A stretch of 64,000 nt of DNA from contig NZ_CP031230.1 in NCBI RefSeq assembly GCF_003351785.1, forward strand, positions 3,431,831 through 3,495,830, in the 5' to 3' direction. Position 1 is the stretch's first letter, and the number at the start of each line of letters is the position of its first letter. The translations under genes and the position numbers were made by a program. The notes under the pieces were generated by a model, which saw only the letters and a program-made list of their open reading frames with translations, ran no database searches and was not told the origin of the DNA. Shown piece by piece: positions 19,086 through 28,380 of this stretch. The stretch is from Sporosarcina sp. PTS2304 (lineage in GTDB: Bacteria; Bacillota; Bacilli; Bacillales_A; Planococcaceae).

Positions 19086-19198
19086 GGGGAAATAAGTTTT
19101 TAGAACAACCATTGATAGCACGCCGTATGCGATGAAAGTCGCCCGTGCGGTGTAGGCCCTGATCGAAAGCTGCAGAAATTGTAGTATAAGAAGGGAAT
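19086..19198 (+). ncRNA. Cassette A: free group II intron 3' half (leader, DV, DVI)
   Basis: Leader GGGGAAATAAG (19086-19096) is followed by DV with CGCCGTA/TGCGGTG arms and a GAAA loop, then DVI with CCCT/AGGG outer and CTGCA/TGTAG inner stems. The RNA ends AAT before AGC at 19199. Confidence 0.85.
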
Positions 19199-19608
19199 AG
19201 CCTAGATGTGAAGATTTTTCACCATAAACCAACTGGGGGGATACAGGAACATTTAACGTTTCAGTCGCTGACAATCTGAAGTTTAGTGAAAATGCTAGTA
19301 ATAGTACTGCCGGATCTTCTGTACCTTTTGACGGAACGGATATTAAAGATTATATCAAAGCAGAAATATCCAACGATTTAGTAAGTATTGTTAAAATTAG
19401 TGGCGGCCCTTCTACAATTACTGGAACGAATGGTAGAATCGCAATAAAGGTAAGTAATCAGGGCGTGCAAGTAGGAGACACTGTGACAATTAATATGAAT
19501 CAATTCCAAGATAGTAAAGGGACTGTACTTAGTGGAAAGTTAGTTTTAACTTATGAAGAAACTAACGATCCGATTTTTGGTAGGCAGTGGGTTCCATCTA
19601 TTCAATAG
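19199..19608 (+). CDS. Cassette A exon: surface-protein terminal module, frame broken at a G6 tract
   Basis: From AGC 19199 the frame reads about 25 codons and then hits TGA. A frame one base off gives a full module from GAT 19240 (DTGTFNVSVADNLKFSENA to RQWVPSIQ, stop TAG 19606-19608). That module is clearly homologous to the exons at 24770 and 29082, which also end near NQWxSSI. A run of six G at 19235-19240 is the likely place of the shift: seven G would restore the frame. It may be a phase-variable tract, a mutation or a sequence error. Confidence 0.65.
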
Positions 19609-19614
19609 GACTGT

Positions 19615-19644
19615 AGGGTACCTGTGCCACACACAAGTCAAATC
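19615..19644 (+). repeat. REP-like element
   Basis: GGGTACCTGTGCCACACACA is a copy of the 5696 family. Two more partial copies follow at 19690 and 19767. The stretch 19609-19942 holds only these and a terminator. Confidence 0.45.
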
Positions 19645-19680
19645 AGCCTCCTGGTCATTCGATCAGGAGGCTGAACTATT
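19645..19680 (+). terminator. Terminator of cassette A
   Basis: AGCCTCCTGGTC and GATCAGGAGGCT form a 12-bp stem with a short loop, followed by a TATTTTT tail. Confidence 0.85.
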
Positions 19681-19942
19681 TTTCGCGTAGGGTACCTGTG
19701 CCAGACACAACTAGGAAGGTAGATTGAGTAAATTCTCTGATTGGAGAATTGGTTAATTTGATGCAAGTTATCTGTGACACACACAATTATTATGAAAGAC
19801 AGGTTTATTTATTGATATTCTGAGGCAGTCCTTTAGCACTCCCTAACTGATATAATAGAGTGGACTGATATGAAAAGTGCGCGGAGCCAAGGTGAGGGAT
19901 CTTGGTTTCGCGCTTTTTGCTGTTTCTTGGGAAATGCTCTCG

Positions 19943-20077
19943 CGCTCATAGAACGTGCTGTATCGCTCATAGAACATGGTGTAACGCTCATAGAACATGG
20001 TGTAACGCTCATAGATCATGCTATATCGATCATAGACCGTGTTGCCGCGCTCATAGAACATGCTGCCACGCTCATAA
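19943..20077. repeat. 21-bp CGCTCATAG repeat array (7 units)
   Basis: The 9-base core CGCTCATAG recurs at 19943, 19964, 19985, 20006, 20027, 20048 and 20069, exactly 21 bases apart, with 12 variable bases between. It lies just upstream of the cassette B promoter. Confidence 0.85.
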
Positions 20078-20147
20078 CCACAGCTTTCAACTACCTCATG
20101 TAAGAATAAAGTAAGAAAGAAAGTAATGCGAAATTTTTCCTACTCAT

Positions 20148-20153
20148 TATAAT
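20148..20153 (+). promoter_or_regulatory. -10 box of cassette B
   Basis: TATAAT lies 8 bases before the leader, in the upstream block shared with cassettes A, C and E. Confidence 0.6.
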
Positions 20154-20161
20154 AGAACATA

Positions 20162-20268
20162 GGGGAAATAAGTTTTAGAACAATCATTGACGGCACGCCG
20201 TATGCGATGAAAGTCGCCTGTACGGTGTAGGCCCGGAACGAAAGCCTGTGAAGGTATAAGACGGGAAT
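20162..20268 (+). ncRNA. Cassette B: free group II intron 3' half
   Basis: Leader GGGGAAATAAG at 20162-20172, DV with CGCCGTA/TACGGTG arms, and DVI with CCCG/CGGG and GCCT/AGGT stems. It ends AAT before AGC 20269. Confidence 0.88.
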
Positions 20269-21000
20269 AGCGAGGTAGGAGGACAAGCTTCGGCTGTAAG
20301 TATCATACAAGAGTATGTTGCAATAGGTAGCATTACGCCAGAAACTAAAGCGTCTGTTAGTAAAAATGATATCGTATATTCAGCAGAAACAGTTGGGACG
20401 GCATTGAATGGGAAAAATATTACAGTCGTTAATGCCCATTCATCATTTCCTAGTACAAATTCATCTTTAGCAGTAGATGGGAATGGCAACTACACATTTA
20501 CAATTGGCAATGATGAGGTGGCTAATTCTTTAGTGACTACTAAAGATAGTCTTAAATCTCAACTCGATGTTGCGATTGTTGCTTACAACACTGCACACCC
20601 ATCTGCACCAGCTGGCATTACAGTAGCATTAGCTTCAGGTGTCGACGGTAATGAACTAGCAACGAATGTAGAGTTTAGTAATGAACCTCTGACAGGTGGT
20701 AATTTCAATGATCCAGATCGTGCGACTCCCGCTAGGTACAAATTCACTTTGATCACAGCTCCAGCGGCAAATGAAAAAGTGACGATTGGCGGCAGAACGT
20801 ATAAATTCGTATCTGGCACACCGGGTGTGGAAGAAGTTCAATTAAGCTCTGTGGTTGGAGGTACAGAATGGAATTTAGCAGAAGCAATCTATTACGATGC
20901 AGACAACGCATATAGTGCGCAGGCAATAGGTTCTACAATTGTCCTGCAACAAAGAGTACCAGCAGACGAACCAGTGCCAACCGTGGTGTTTTCTAAGTAA
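20269..21000 (+). CDS. Cassette B exon: surface-protein C-terminal module
   Basis: The exon opens AGC GAG GTA GGA and runs 243 residues to TAA. There is no ribosome binding site or signal peptide; the first ATG-type start is 45 codons in. The first half is beta-rich with no recognised family. The second half holds a compact domain with NEKVTIGGRTYKFVSG and GTEWNLAEAIYYDADNAYSA. Translation is expected only after joining to a donor exon. Confidence 0.78.
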   Translation, partial: SEVGGQASAVSIIQEYVAIGSITPETKASVSKNDIVYSAETVGTALNGKNITVVNAHSSFPSTNSSLAVDGNGNYTFTIGNDEVANSLVTTKDSLKSQLDVAIVAYNTAHPSAPAGITVALASGVDGNELATNVEFSNEPLTGGNFNDPDRATPARYKFTLITAPAANEKVTIGGRTYKFVSGTPGVEEVQLSSVVGGTEWNLAEAIYYDADNAYSAQAIGSTIVLQQRVPADEPVPTVVFSK

Positions 21001-21105
21001 GTAGATGTCAGTGTCTTGAGTTATGAGGATCTGTTTGTTAAAACAGGTGCCTATGCATTATACAACTAAAACGCTATTCAGATAATTTAAGGTATGGATA
21101 GGAAG

Positions 21106-21139
21106 ACCTTCTAATCGAGTGATCGGTTAGAAGGTTTTT
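21106..21139 (+). terminator. Terminator of cassette B
   Basis: ACCTTCTAA and TTAGAAGGT arms are followed by TTTTT. Confidence 0.8.
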
Positions 21140-21160
21140 GTGTTGGTTGCGTGGAGGGAC

Positions 21161-21232
21161 TGCTCATAGAAAGAGTTGTAGCGCTCATAGAAAGAGTTGC
21201 CGCGCTCATAGAACACGTTCCCACGCTCATAA
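21161..21232. repeat. 21-bp CGCTCATAG repeat array (4 units)
   Basis: Cores start at 21161 (TGCTCATAG variant), 21182, 21203 and 21224, exactly 21 bases apart. It is followed directly by the upstream block of cassette C. Confidence 0.8.
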
Positions 21233-21302
21233 CCACAGCTTTCAACTGCCTCATGTAAGAATAAAGTAAGAAAGAAAGTAATGCGAAATTTTTCCTGCTC
21301 AT

Positions 21303-21308
21303 TATAAT
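21303..21308 (+). promoter_or_regulatory. -10 box of cassette C
   Basis: TATAAT lies 8 bases before the leader; the block is near-identical to cassettes A, B and E. Confidence 0.6.
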
Positions 21309-21316
21309 AGAACATA

Positions 21317-21423
21317 GGGGAAATAAGTTTTAGAACAATCATTGACGGCACGCCGTATGCGATGAAAGTCGCCTGTACGGTGTAGGCCCGGAACGAAAGC
21401 CTGTGAAGGTATAAGACGGGAAT
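21317..21423 (+). ncRNA. Cassette C: free group II intron 3' half
   Basis: Leader at 21317-21327. DV and DVI are almost identical to cassette B. It ends AAT before AGC 21424. Confidence 0.88.
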
Positions 21424-22371
21424 AGCTTAATTGCATTAGAAGAAGTAAACGTAAATGTAGCAATGGGTACAATAACTGGAACGACAAGCGACATGCAGTA
21501 TAGTTTTGATTCAACAAATGGCAGTGATGGTAACTGGTCAAACGCAGATGATCAAACGACAGCTGTACAATTCGTACCGGGTGATGTGTATGTTCGCCAA
21601 GCAAACGTGCCTTCGAATTATAGACTTGTTGCGACAATTGCTCCAGCGTCTCAAGCGCCAGACACACTGACAGTAACGAAAAAAGCGGATGGATCGGTAA
21701 ACGTATATCAAATCAATGTGGCGGATACATTAGAATGGTCAATAAACGGCACGGACTGGACCACTGGAACAGGTTCGGTACAGGACGTAACCATTCCGGA
21801 CGCAGGGGCGACGGTTAGTTTACGAACGAAAGCAACTGCGAGTGCCTTGGCAAGTAATATAGCTACAAAAGTATTCAATGCAAGAGCTACTGCACCAGCT
21901 GTTCCGACAGTAACGAAAAAAGCAGACGGATCAGCAAATGTATACGAAATCAACGCAACGACCACACAAGAATGGTCAATCAATGGCACAACTTGGACTA
22001 CTGGAACAGGAGCGTTACAAGACGTCACCATTCCTTTAACAGGAGCGACAGTCAGCCTTCGCACGAAAGCAACGAATGACGCACTTTCGAGTGTAGCATC
22101 CACAAAAGTATATGCTGCACAAGCAGGAGCACCGAGTACACTTACTCATCAACAAGGTACGACAGATGCGACGACAAAATTAGTAGGGATGACTAATGGA
22201 CAAGAATATCGTGTAGGCGATGGTTCTTGGATTTTAATTAGCGCTGACGGTACAGTTGATAATATCGCTGCAACAGCCGGTCAAGTCATTCAAGTGAGAA
22301 CCGCTGCAACAGCAAACACATTAGCTTCAGCGACTTATTCATATACTCTGAAAGCTACTGATATCACTCCT
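21424..22371 (+). CDS. Cassette C exon 1: repeat module of a surface protein
   Basis: The exon opens AGC TTA ATT GCA TTA, the same start as cassette E, and gives 316 codons up to IBS1 ACTCCT (22366-22371). It contains repeats of about 75 residues with the phrases VTKKADGS, EWSINGT, WTTGTG and ATVSLRTKAT. If the downstream intron is not removed the frame stops at TAA 22375-22377. Full splicing joins it to exons 2 and 3, giving 796 residues before any donor part is added. No signal peptide is present. Confidence 0.8.
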
Positions 22372-23041
22372 CAATAAAACTAAACGAAACGTTGCTTTAT
22401 AAGCTGGTTCACTAGTGAAATAAGCGGAATGAACATTCATTCTAACTGTTCCATTCCAATCGATCGGTGAAATTCCGATTCTTGCATAACAGTCTATACG
22501 CAAGTGCCTAATCCTCCTGGGTCCAGTGATGCGCTGAATAACGCAAAAGGGGCTAAGTCAGGTGAAGTCGTACTCATAATGAGGCGGGGCTCCGTAAAAG
22601 ACAGCTATGGTCAGGCAGACGAATCCATGTAGGCAGGGTGAGGTAGTGCGTGTCGCGAAATGCTAGGAGTTCGGCGCGCGTCTTTCAACTCGAAATGGTC
22701 GAAAGAGATTAGGATAATTGACTGTTAAACTAATCTTTCTCACTCCTGAATAGTGGAGACCTAACGTTGTCAAACATAGGGATGGAAGGAACGGAACGTT
22801 TGAAGTCTTGGCGGAAGAGGTGTTTCAGCACCCTTGACACCGACAAGATGGCAGCAGGTTCGTAGTAGTGTCGATCGCTAGCCGTTTGGACTTGTGTGGT
22901 AACATGCGAGAAGGAGAAAACTAGCGGGAGCGAAGGAACCTAGTCAGTAATTTTGCTGACGGCACGCCGTATGCGGTGAAAGTCGCACGTACGGTGTAGG
23001 CCCTAATCGAAAGCTACTGTACTGTAGTATAAGAAGGGAAT
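22372..23041 (+). ncRNA. Complete ORF-less group II intron (cis), cassette C intron 1
   Basis: The intron is 670 nt from CAATAAAAC to GGGAAT. EBS1 AGGAGT is at 22665-22670 and pairs perfectly with ACTCCT. Domain III runs nearly directly into DV with only a short domain IV. There is no leader and no terminator, so ordinary cis splicing is expected. DV arms are CGCCGTA/TACGGTG with a GAAA loop. Confidence 0.88.
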
Positions 23042-24076
23042 AGCACATTAACAATTTCGAATCCAACTGTTACCACATCAAAAGTGTACGATGGCTCTAC
23101 TACAGCGCTAGTAACTGCTGGAGAGCTAGTAGGTGTTAATTCGGAGGATACCGTGACGGTGTCCGCAGTTGCAACGTACAATAATGCAAATGTAGGAACA
23201 GGAAAAACGATTACTGTGGCGTATATGTTAAGTGGAAAAGATGCAAGTAAATACAAAGCACCTGCTACTACAGTAATGGAAAATGGTGTAATTCAAGCTG
23301 CGCCATTAACGATCTCTACTTCAGCTGTTGTAAATAATAAAGTATATGATGGAACAAACACTGCGACAGTAGAGACGCAACCAGTAGTTACAGGTGTAAT
23401 TGATTCAGACGTAGTAAGTATTGATACAACAGCAACATTTGCAGATGTGAGTGCAGGGGGTGGGAAAACTGTTAACTTAACATATACTTTAAGTGGAACA
23501 GACGCGAACAACTATTCACTAGCATCTTCAACAACAACAGCTAATATTACCGCTAAGCAACTAACAGTTTCAGCACCAACGGTTTCAAAGGTATACGATG
23601 GGACAACTACGGCAACTATCATACCTGGGATCATAACTGGAATTGTAGAATCTGATGAAGTAGCACTTTCGGCAACAGGAACATATGATGACGCAAATGT
23701 AGGAAGTACCAAAGTGGTGAGTAACATTACTTACAAAGCAGTTGGTTCAAAAGCAGGTAATTACATTGCACCACCCGCTTCTTCGATAACAAATGGAGTA
23801 ATCACGGCTGCTCCGATAACAGCAATCGAAAATATAACCGGCACTGCAACAGGTAGTCAGGTGTTAACAGCTGGAGCTTCAACGCCTACAAATGCCACTG
23901 TAACGTACCAATGGCAACATGAAAACTCGACTGAATGGACTAATATTCCTGGTGCTACAAGTAGAACCTACAGATTACAGATGAGCGACTTGGGGAAGAA
24001 AGTTCGAGTACAAGTTACAGGGACAGGAAACTATTCAGGAACAATTTCAAGCGCTCCAACAGTAGCTATCACTCCT
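23042..24076 (+). CDS. Cassette C exon 2: YDG-repeat surface module
   Basis: The exon runs 345 codons from AGC ACA to ACT CCT. It has three YDG-type domains of about 80 residues (KVYDGSTTA, KVYDGTNTAT, KVYDGTTTAT, each followed by VSATATYNNANVGTGK-like text), then one Ig-like domain with VTYQWQHENS. YDG domains occur in large bacterial adhesins. Without splicing of the next intron the frame stops at 24080-24082. It is paralogous to the exon at 27334. Confidence 0.82.
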
Positions 24077-24769
24077 CAATAAAACTAAACGAAACGTTGC
24101 TTTATAAGCTGGCTTACCAGTGAAATAAGCGGAATGAATATTCATTCTAACTGTTCCATTCCAATTAGTCGGTGAAATTCCTATTCTTGCATAACAGTCT
24201 ATACGCAAGAGCCTAATCCTCCTGGGTCCAGTGATGCGCTGAACACGCAAAAGGGGCTAAGTCAGGTGAAGTCGTACTCGTAATGAGGCGGGGCTCCGTA
24301 AAAGACAGCTAGGGTCAGGTAGACGAATCCATGTAGGCAGGGTGAGGTAGTGCGTGTCGCGAAACGCTAGGAGTTCGGCGCGCATCTTTCAACTCGAAAT
24401 GGTTGAAAGAGATTAGGATAATTGGCTGTTAAACTACTCTTTCTCATTCCTGAATAGTGGAGACCTAACGTTGTCAAACAGAGGGATGGAAGGAACGGAA
24501 CGTTTGAAGTCTTGCCGGAAGAGGTGTTTCAGCACCCGTGAAACCGGCAAGATGGCAGCAGGTTCGTAGTAGTGTCGATCGCTAACCGTTTGAACTTGTA
24601 TGGTAACATGCGAGAAGGAGAAAACTAGCAGGAGCGAAGGAACCTAGTCAGCTACTGTACAGCGAAAAGAATGCAAGTACACAGTTGATGGCACGCCGTA
24701 TGCGGTGAAAGTCGCACGTACGGTGTAGGCCCAAATCGAAAGCTGTAGATGACAGTATAAGATGGGAAT
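24077..24769 (+). ncRNA. Complete ORF-less group II intron (cis), cassette C intron 2
   Basis: It is 693 nt long with EBS1 AGGAGT at 24369-24374. Domain IV is a short stem (CAGCTACTGTACAG region), without the cassette leader. DV-DVI ends GGGAAT before AGC 24770. Confidence 0.88.
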
Positions 24770-25177
24770 AGCCCAGATGTTAGTTTCAAATCTTATGAAC
24801 CTTATATGTATAATAGCGGAAGAGCTTTAATAACAGGCGTTCTTAGATATAGCGGAAATGCTACCGGAGTAAGAGAGTATAACATTGTTCCTTTCGATCA
24901 AGATATCAGATCAAACATTACTGCAACAAGCTCAAACGCACAAGTTAAAATTAATAAAATCGAAGTGTTCAAAGATATTCAAAACAACACTATATTTTTT
25001 GTTACGACAAATGTTACGGAGAATAGTACTGTAGCAAAGGTTAATGACACGATAACAATTGATTTAAACCAGTTTCAAGGTAACAACAAAGTAAATCTTT
25101 CGGGAAAATTAGTGTTTACTTATACAAACGGTAAAAATAATTTTTATCCAAATCAATGGATATCTTCTATTCGGTAA
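24770..25177 (+). CDS. Cassette C exon 3: terminal module
   Basis: The exon opens AGC CCA GAT and encodes 135 residues ending FYPNQWISSIR. It is homologous to the exon at 29082 and the cassette A exon; shared phrases are DTITIDLNQFQG and LSGKLVFTYTN. This module always comes last, so it probably caps the protein. Confidence 0.8.
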   Translation, partial: SPDVSFKSYEPYMYNSGRALITGVLRYSGNATGVREYNIVPFDQDIRSNITATSSNAQVKINKIEVFKDIQNNTIFFVTTNVTENSTVAKVNDTITIDLNQFQGNNKVNLSGKLVFTYTNGKNNFYPNQWISSIR

Positions 25178-25284
25178 AAACTTAAAAGATCCATCCATGT
25201 ATTAGAAAAGTATACCGGATACACACAGTTCTAACACTAGTCTGGCAGTCCAGTACTCAATAAAAGAAGTCTTGCGATGATGTG

Positions 25285-25327
25285 CACTCCAAAGTTAGAG
25301 TGAAAACTAACTTTTGGAGTGTTTTCT
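25285..25327 (+). terminator. Terminator of cassette C
   Basis: CACTCCAAAGTTAG and CTAACTTTTGGAGTG arms are followed by TTTT. Confidence 0.85.
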
Positions 25328-25564
25328 TGTAGTTAAATATAGCAAGCAATTTAAGATTGAGGCCTTTTTAAAGTATCTACATGACCCACTAGATTCTACT
25401 GGATTGACTAAAAATATTACGTGAAATCTAAGCCGCAAATCTAGGATTGGCTAAACGCATATAAGAAGTATGTTGTAGTAGGTTGATAAAAAAGCAAACT
25501 CAAGAAAATTGTTTTGATCAATTGAAGCTAGACGTACTATGCTTTATAAAAAAGACAGACGCTC

Positions 25565-25720
25565 TTTACAGAAACAGCACTACAATTTGGATTGATAGGT
25601 CCATCGCTGCGCACTTCTACTAGTGATTTTTCTGCTGAACTTAAAATAGAAGGTGTGGGATTTGAAGTAACGTTTGACACTACACCACAGGGCGGTAAAC
25701 AAGTCATATTTATTTTATAA
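25565..25720 (+). pseudogene. Possible orphan exon remnant
   Basis: A + strand frame reads TETALQFGLIGPSL to KQVIFIL and stops at TAA 25718-25720, with beta-strand-like composition of a surface module. No promoter, leader or DV precedes it. The rest of 25328-25931 shows nothing else convincing. Confidence 0.35.
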
Positions 25721-25931
25721 AATCCTGCATGAAATGGTGTTTTTTGCTTGTCTTTCATGAAGAGCCATACTGATGGAAATTCAAATATGAAATTACGGAT
25801 TACTTTGGTCTGTAAGTAGGAAATTTATAGAAGTATATCATCTTTCTGTTGCTTTGAAAGAAGATACTCTCTTTAAGACTCAAGTAAGATAAATGTAAGG
25901 AGAAAAGTGGTGATTTATTATCTCAGAAAGT

Positions 25932-25937
25932 TATAAT
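25932..25937 (+). promoter_or_regulatory. -10 box of cassette D
   Basis: TATAAT lies 8 bases before the leader. The sequence further upstream differs from cassettes A, B, C and E. Confidence 0.6.
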
Positions 25938-25945
25938 AGAACATA

Positions 25946-26052
25946 GGGGAAATAAGTTTTAGAACAATCATTGACGGCACGCCGTATGCGATGAAAGTCG
26001 CCTGTGCGGTGTAGGCCTGGAACGAAAGCCTGAAAAGGTATAAGACGGGAAT
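25946..26052 (+). ncRNA. Cassette D: free group II intron 3' half
   Basis: Leader at 25946-25956, DV with CGCCGTA/TGCGGTG arms (one G-U pair), DVI ending CGGGAAT before AGC 26053. Confidence 0.87.
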
Positions 26053-26841
26053 AGCGTAAGTAATCTGGCGCCTCAAGTATCTAATGTTTCGATTAGCGGT
26101 ACGAAGCAAGTGGGCCAAGAACTAACTGGCAACTATAACTATACTGATTCGGAAGGAGATGCAGAAGGAGATTCGTTGTATGCATGGTATAGAGGAGATA
26201 ACTTTGATGGCTCTGATAAACAAGCTATCTTGGCTGCTACCTCTAAAGAGTACACTTTGACTGAAAATGACCGTGGAAAATACATTTTCTTCGAAGTAAC
26301 ACCAATTGCGCAGTCTGGAGAGCGAGTCGGAACAGCTGTAGAAAGCGTAGCTGCACCGATAGAAGTTCCAGGCCCGGAAATGTTGGCGACGACTAGAATT
26401 GCGAATGGAATAGGAAATGTTTTAGGCAGAGCAGAAGTCGGTGATCAGATTATTATTGACTACAATAAACCGATGGATGTAGATCAAATAGGAGAGTTGT
26501 TTAACATTAGTTTTCTTCATAGTTCTCCTACATTGATACGGGTTGATTCGAAAAAAATAGGACAATTTGCCGAGATTCGAACGAATGGTCAGATATACAC
26601 TATGAACCCGGGAACGTCTGACTATGCCTATATGAATTTTAATGATTCAGCAGGAGTATGGAGCGAAAACCATAAGACGCTTACTATCACGTTAGCAAAT
26701 CAATCAGGAGATGCTACTCAGTCTACATCAATACGAGGCTTAGGTACTTTAACATTATATAGCGACACTTCAGCAGTTGCAGCAGATGGAACAAAGAGTG
26801 TGCAGTCGGAACTTACTACAACAGCTGAAAGTTCATTTTAA
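26053..26841 (+). CDS. Cassette D exon: Ig-like surface module
   Basis: The 262-residue exon opens AGC GTA AGT AAT. Residues 1-105 form an Ig-like domain (QVSNVSISGTKQVGQELTG, SLYAWYRGD, YIFFEVTPIA), and the rest reads like an SbsA-type domain (VGDQIIIDYNKPMD, KTLTITLANQSGD). There is no signal peptide or ribosome binding site. It would be a C-terminal part after trans-splicing. Confidence 0.78.
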   Translation, partial: SVSNLAPQVSNVSISGTKQVGQELTGNYNYTDSEGDAEGDSLYAWYRGDNFDGSDKQAILAATSKEYTLTENDRGKYIFFEVTPIAQSGERVGTAVESVAAPIEVPGPEMLATTRIANGIGNVLGRAEVGDQIIIDYNKPMDVDQIGELFNISFLHSSPTLIRVDSKKIGQFAEIRTNGQIYTMNPGTSDYAYMNFNDSAGVWSENHKTLTITLANQSGDATQSTSIRGLGTLTLYSDTSAVAADGTKSVQSELTTTAESSF

Positions 26842-26908
26842 GCTAGGCAAGTGATGGGTAAAATATTTTCTGTGCTTTACAGCGAGTAACTAGAAAAATG
26901 AATAAGAA

Positions 26909-26945
26909 AGTCCTCTAACCGAGTGATCGGTAGAGGGCTTTTTCG
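26909..26945 (+). terminator. Terminator of cassette D
   Basis: AGTCCTCTA pairs with TAGAGGGCT and is followed by TTTTT. The stretch from here to 27211 holds only degenerate CTCATA repeat traces and the upstream block of cassette E. Confidence 0.75.
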
Positions 26946-27211
26946 TTGATTGTGTGCGGTTCTAATTTTTAGATATTTTTTGTAAATTACTTCTGTTTAC
27001 TCATAGTGAGCAATAAAGAGTCTGCTCACTAATCTTCTTGATATTTTCACTGTCATTGTAAGTTTCTCTTTTCTGTTAGCTATATTCTAAGTGTTCACTT
27101 TTTATCCATCTACGTGCGCTTATCTATTGCCACACTCATATACAGCACATTCTGCTAATTCATGTAAGAATAAAGTAAGAAAGAAAGTAATGCGAAATTT
27201 TTCCTACTCCT

Positions 27212-27217
27212 TATAAT
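27212..27217 (+). promoter_or_regulatory. -10 box of cassette E
   Basis: TATAAT lies 8 bases before the leader, within the block shared with cassettes A, B and C. Confidence 0.6.
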
Positions 27218-27225
27218 AGAACATA

Positions 27226-27333
27226 GGGGAAATAAGTTTTTAAAACAATCATTGACTGCACGCCGTATGCGATGAAAGTCGCCTGTGCGGTGTAGGCCCT
27301 GATCGAAAGCCTGTGAAGGTATAAGACGGGAAT
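27226..27333 (+). ncRNA. Cassette E: free group II intron 3' half
   Basis: Leader at 27226-27236, DV CGCCGTA/TGCGGTG, and DVI ending CGGGAAT before AGC 27334. DV is entered by CTGCACG in place of GGCACG. Confidence 0.86.
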
Positions 27334-28380
27334 AGCTTAATTGCATTAACTATAGAAGCGCCCATTGTACAGTCAAAAGTTTACGATGGCACTTCGACAG
27401 CACCAGTCACAGCAGGATCACTTCTTGGTGTGAAGACAGGAGATGATGTCACAGTATCTGCAACCGCCACGTACAATAATGCGAATGTTGGGACAGGAAA
27501 GGCAATAACAGTTGTTTATACATTAGGAGGAGCGGATGCTGCGAAGTATAAAGTTCCTGAAAACACGGTATTGCAAACTGGCGAAATCACGAAGAAACCA
27601 TTGACGTTGCTTACATCCACACAAACTGTAGCACCTAAAATCTATGATGGAAGTACAGCAGCTACTCTTCTACCGGGTCCAATTATAGTATCAGGTCTTG
27701 TAGGGGGCGATCAGGTCAACATAACTGCTGAAGGTACATTTGCAGATGCCAATGCAGGAAGTGGTAAAGAAGTAACGGTGTCCTATAACTTAAGTGGAAC
27801 AGCGGCAACTAACTATTCGTTAGCCTCTACGACATTGCAAGGAAATATTACACCGAAACAATTAACCATTTCTAACCCGACTGTAACCAAAGTTTATGAT
27901 GGCACGACGACAGCGGCTTTCACGCTAGGTTCAGTAAGTGGCATTGTAGGACAGGATGATGTACAAGTTTCCGCAACAGGCACTTATGCCGATGCAAATG
28001 TTGGAACTGGAAAGACGACAACAGTATCTTATCAATTGTCTGGTGCGCAAGCGGCTAATTATAATGCCCCTCAGACTATTGCATTGCCTATTGGAGTGAT
28101 TACAGCTGCTCCTATAACAGCGATTACCGCAATCCAAGGCACTCCGAAAGAAGGGGAGATGTTGACTGCGGGAACAATTTCACCTTCTGGAGCGACAGTA
28201 ACATACCAATGGCAAGCTAAAGATTCTTCAGCAACGGATTATTCTACCATTACAAATGCGACGGCTAGCACGTATACACCTACGATGGATCAGGTAGGTA
28301 AAGTAATTAGAGTCGTAGTCGCTGGAACAGGAAACTATTCCGGAACAGTAACAAGCGCTCCAACAGCAACCATCACTCTT
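27334..28380 (+). CDS. Cassette E exon 1: YDG-repeat surface module
   Basis: The exon runs 349 codons from AGC TTA ATT GCA to IBS1 ACTCTT (28375-28380). It has three YDG domains (KVYDGTSTAPV, KIYDGSTAATL, KVYDGTTTAAF) followed by an Ig-like VTYQWQAKDSS domain. It is clearly paralogous to exon 2 of cassette C. The unspliced frame stops at 28384-28386. Confidence 0.82.

Noticed and set aside
20184..20270. Riboswitch or tRNA-like leader in front of each module
   Set aside because: The 34-nt hairpin with GAAA loop, two-base bulge and following branch-A stem match group II DV-DVI, and full introns with the same 3' ends are present.
21708..22103. Minus-strand frame opposite cassette C exon 1
   Set aside because: It is a shadow of a repetitive Thr/Ala-rich coding frame; similar mirror frames occur opposite most modules.
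25537..25758. Minus-strand small protein gene
   Set aside because: No start signals; the plus strand gives a better surface-module-like remnant.
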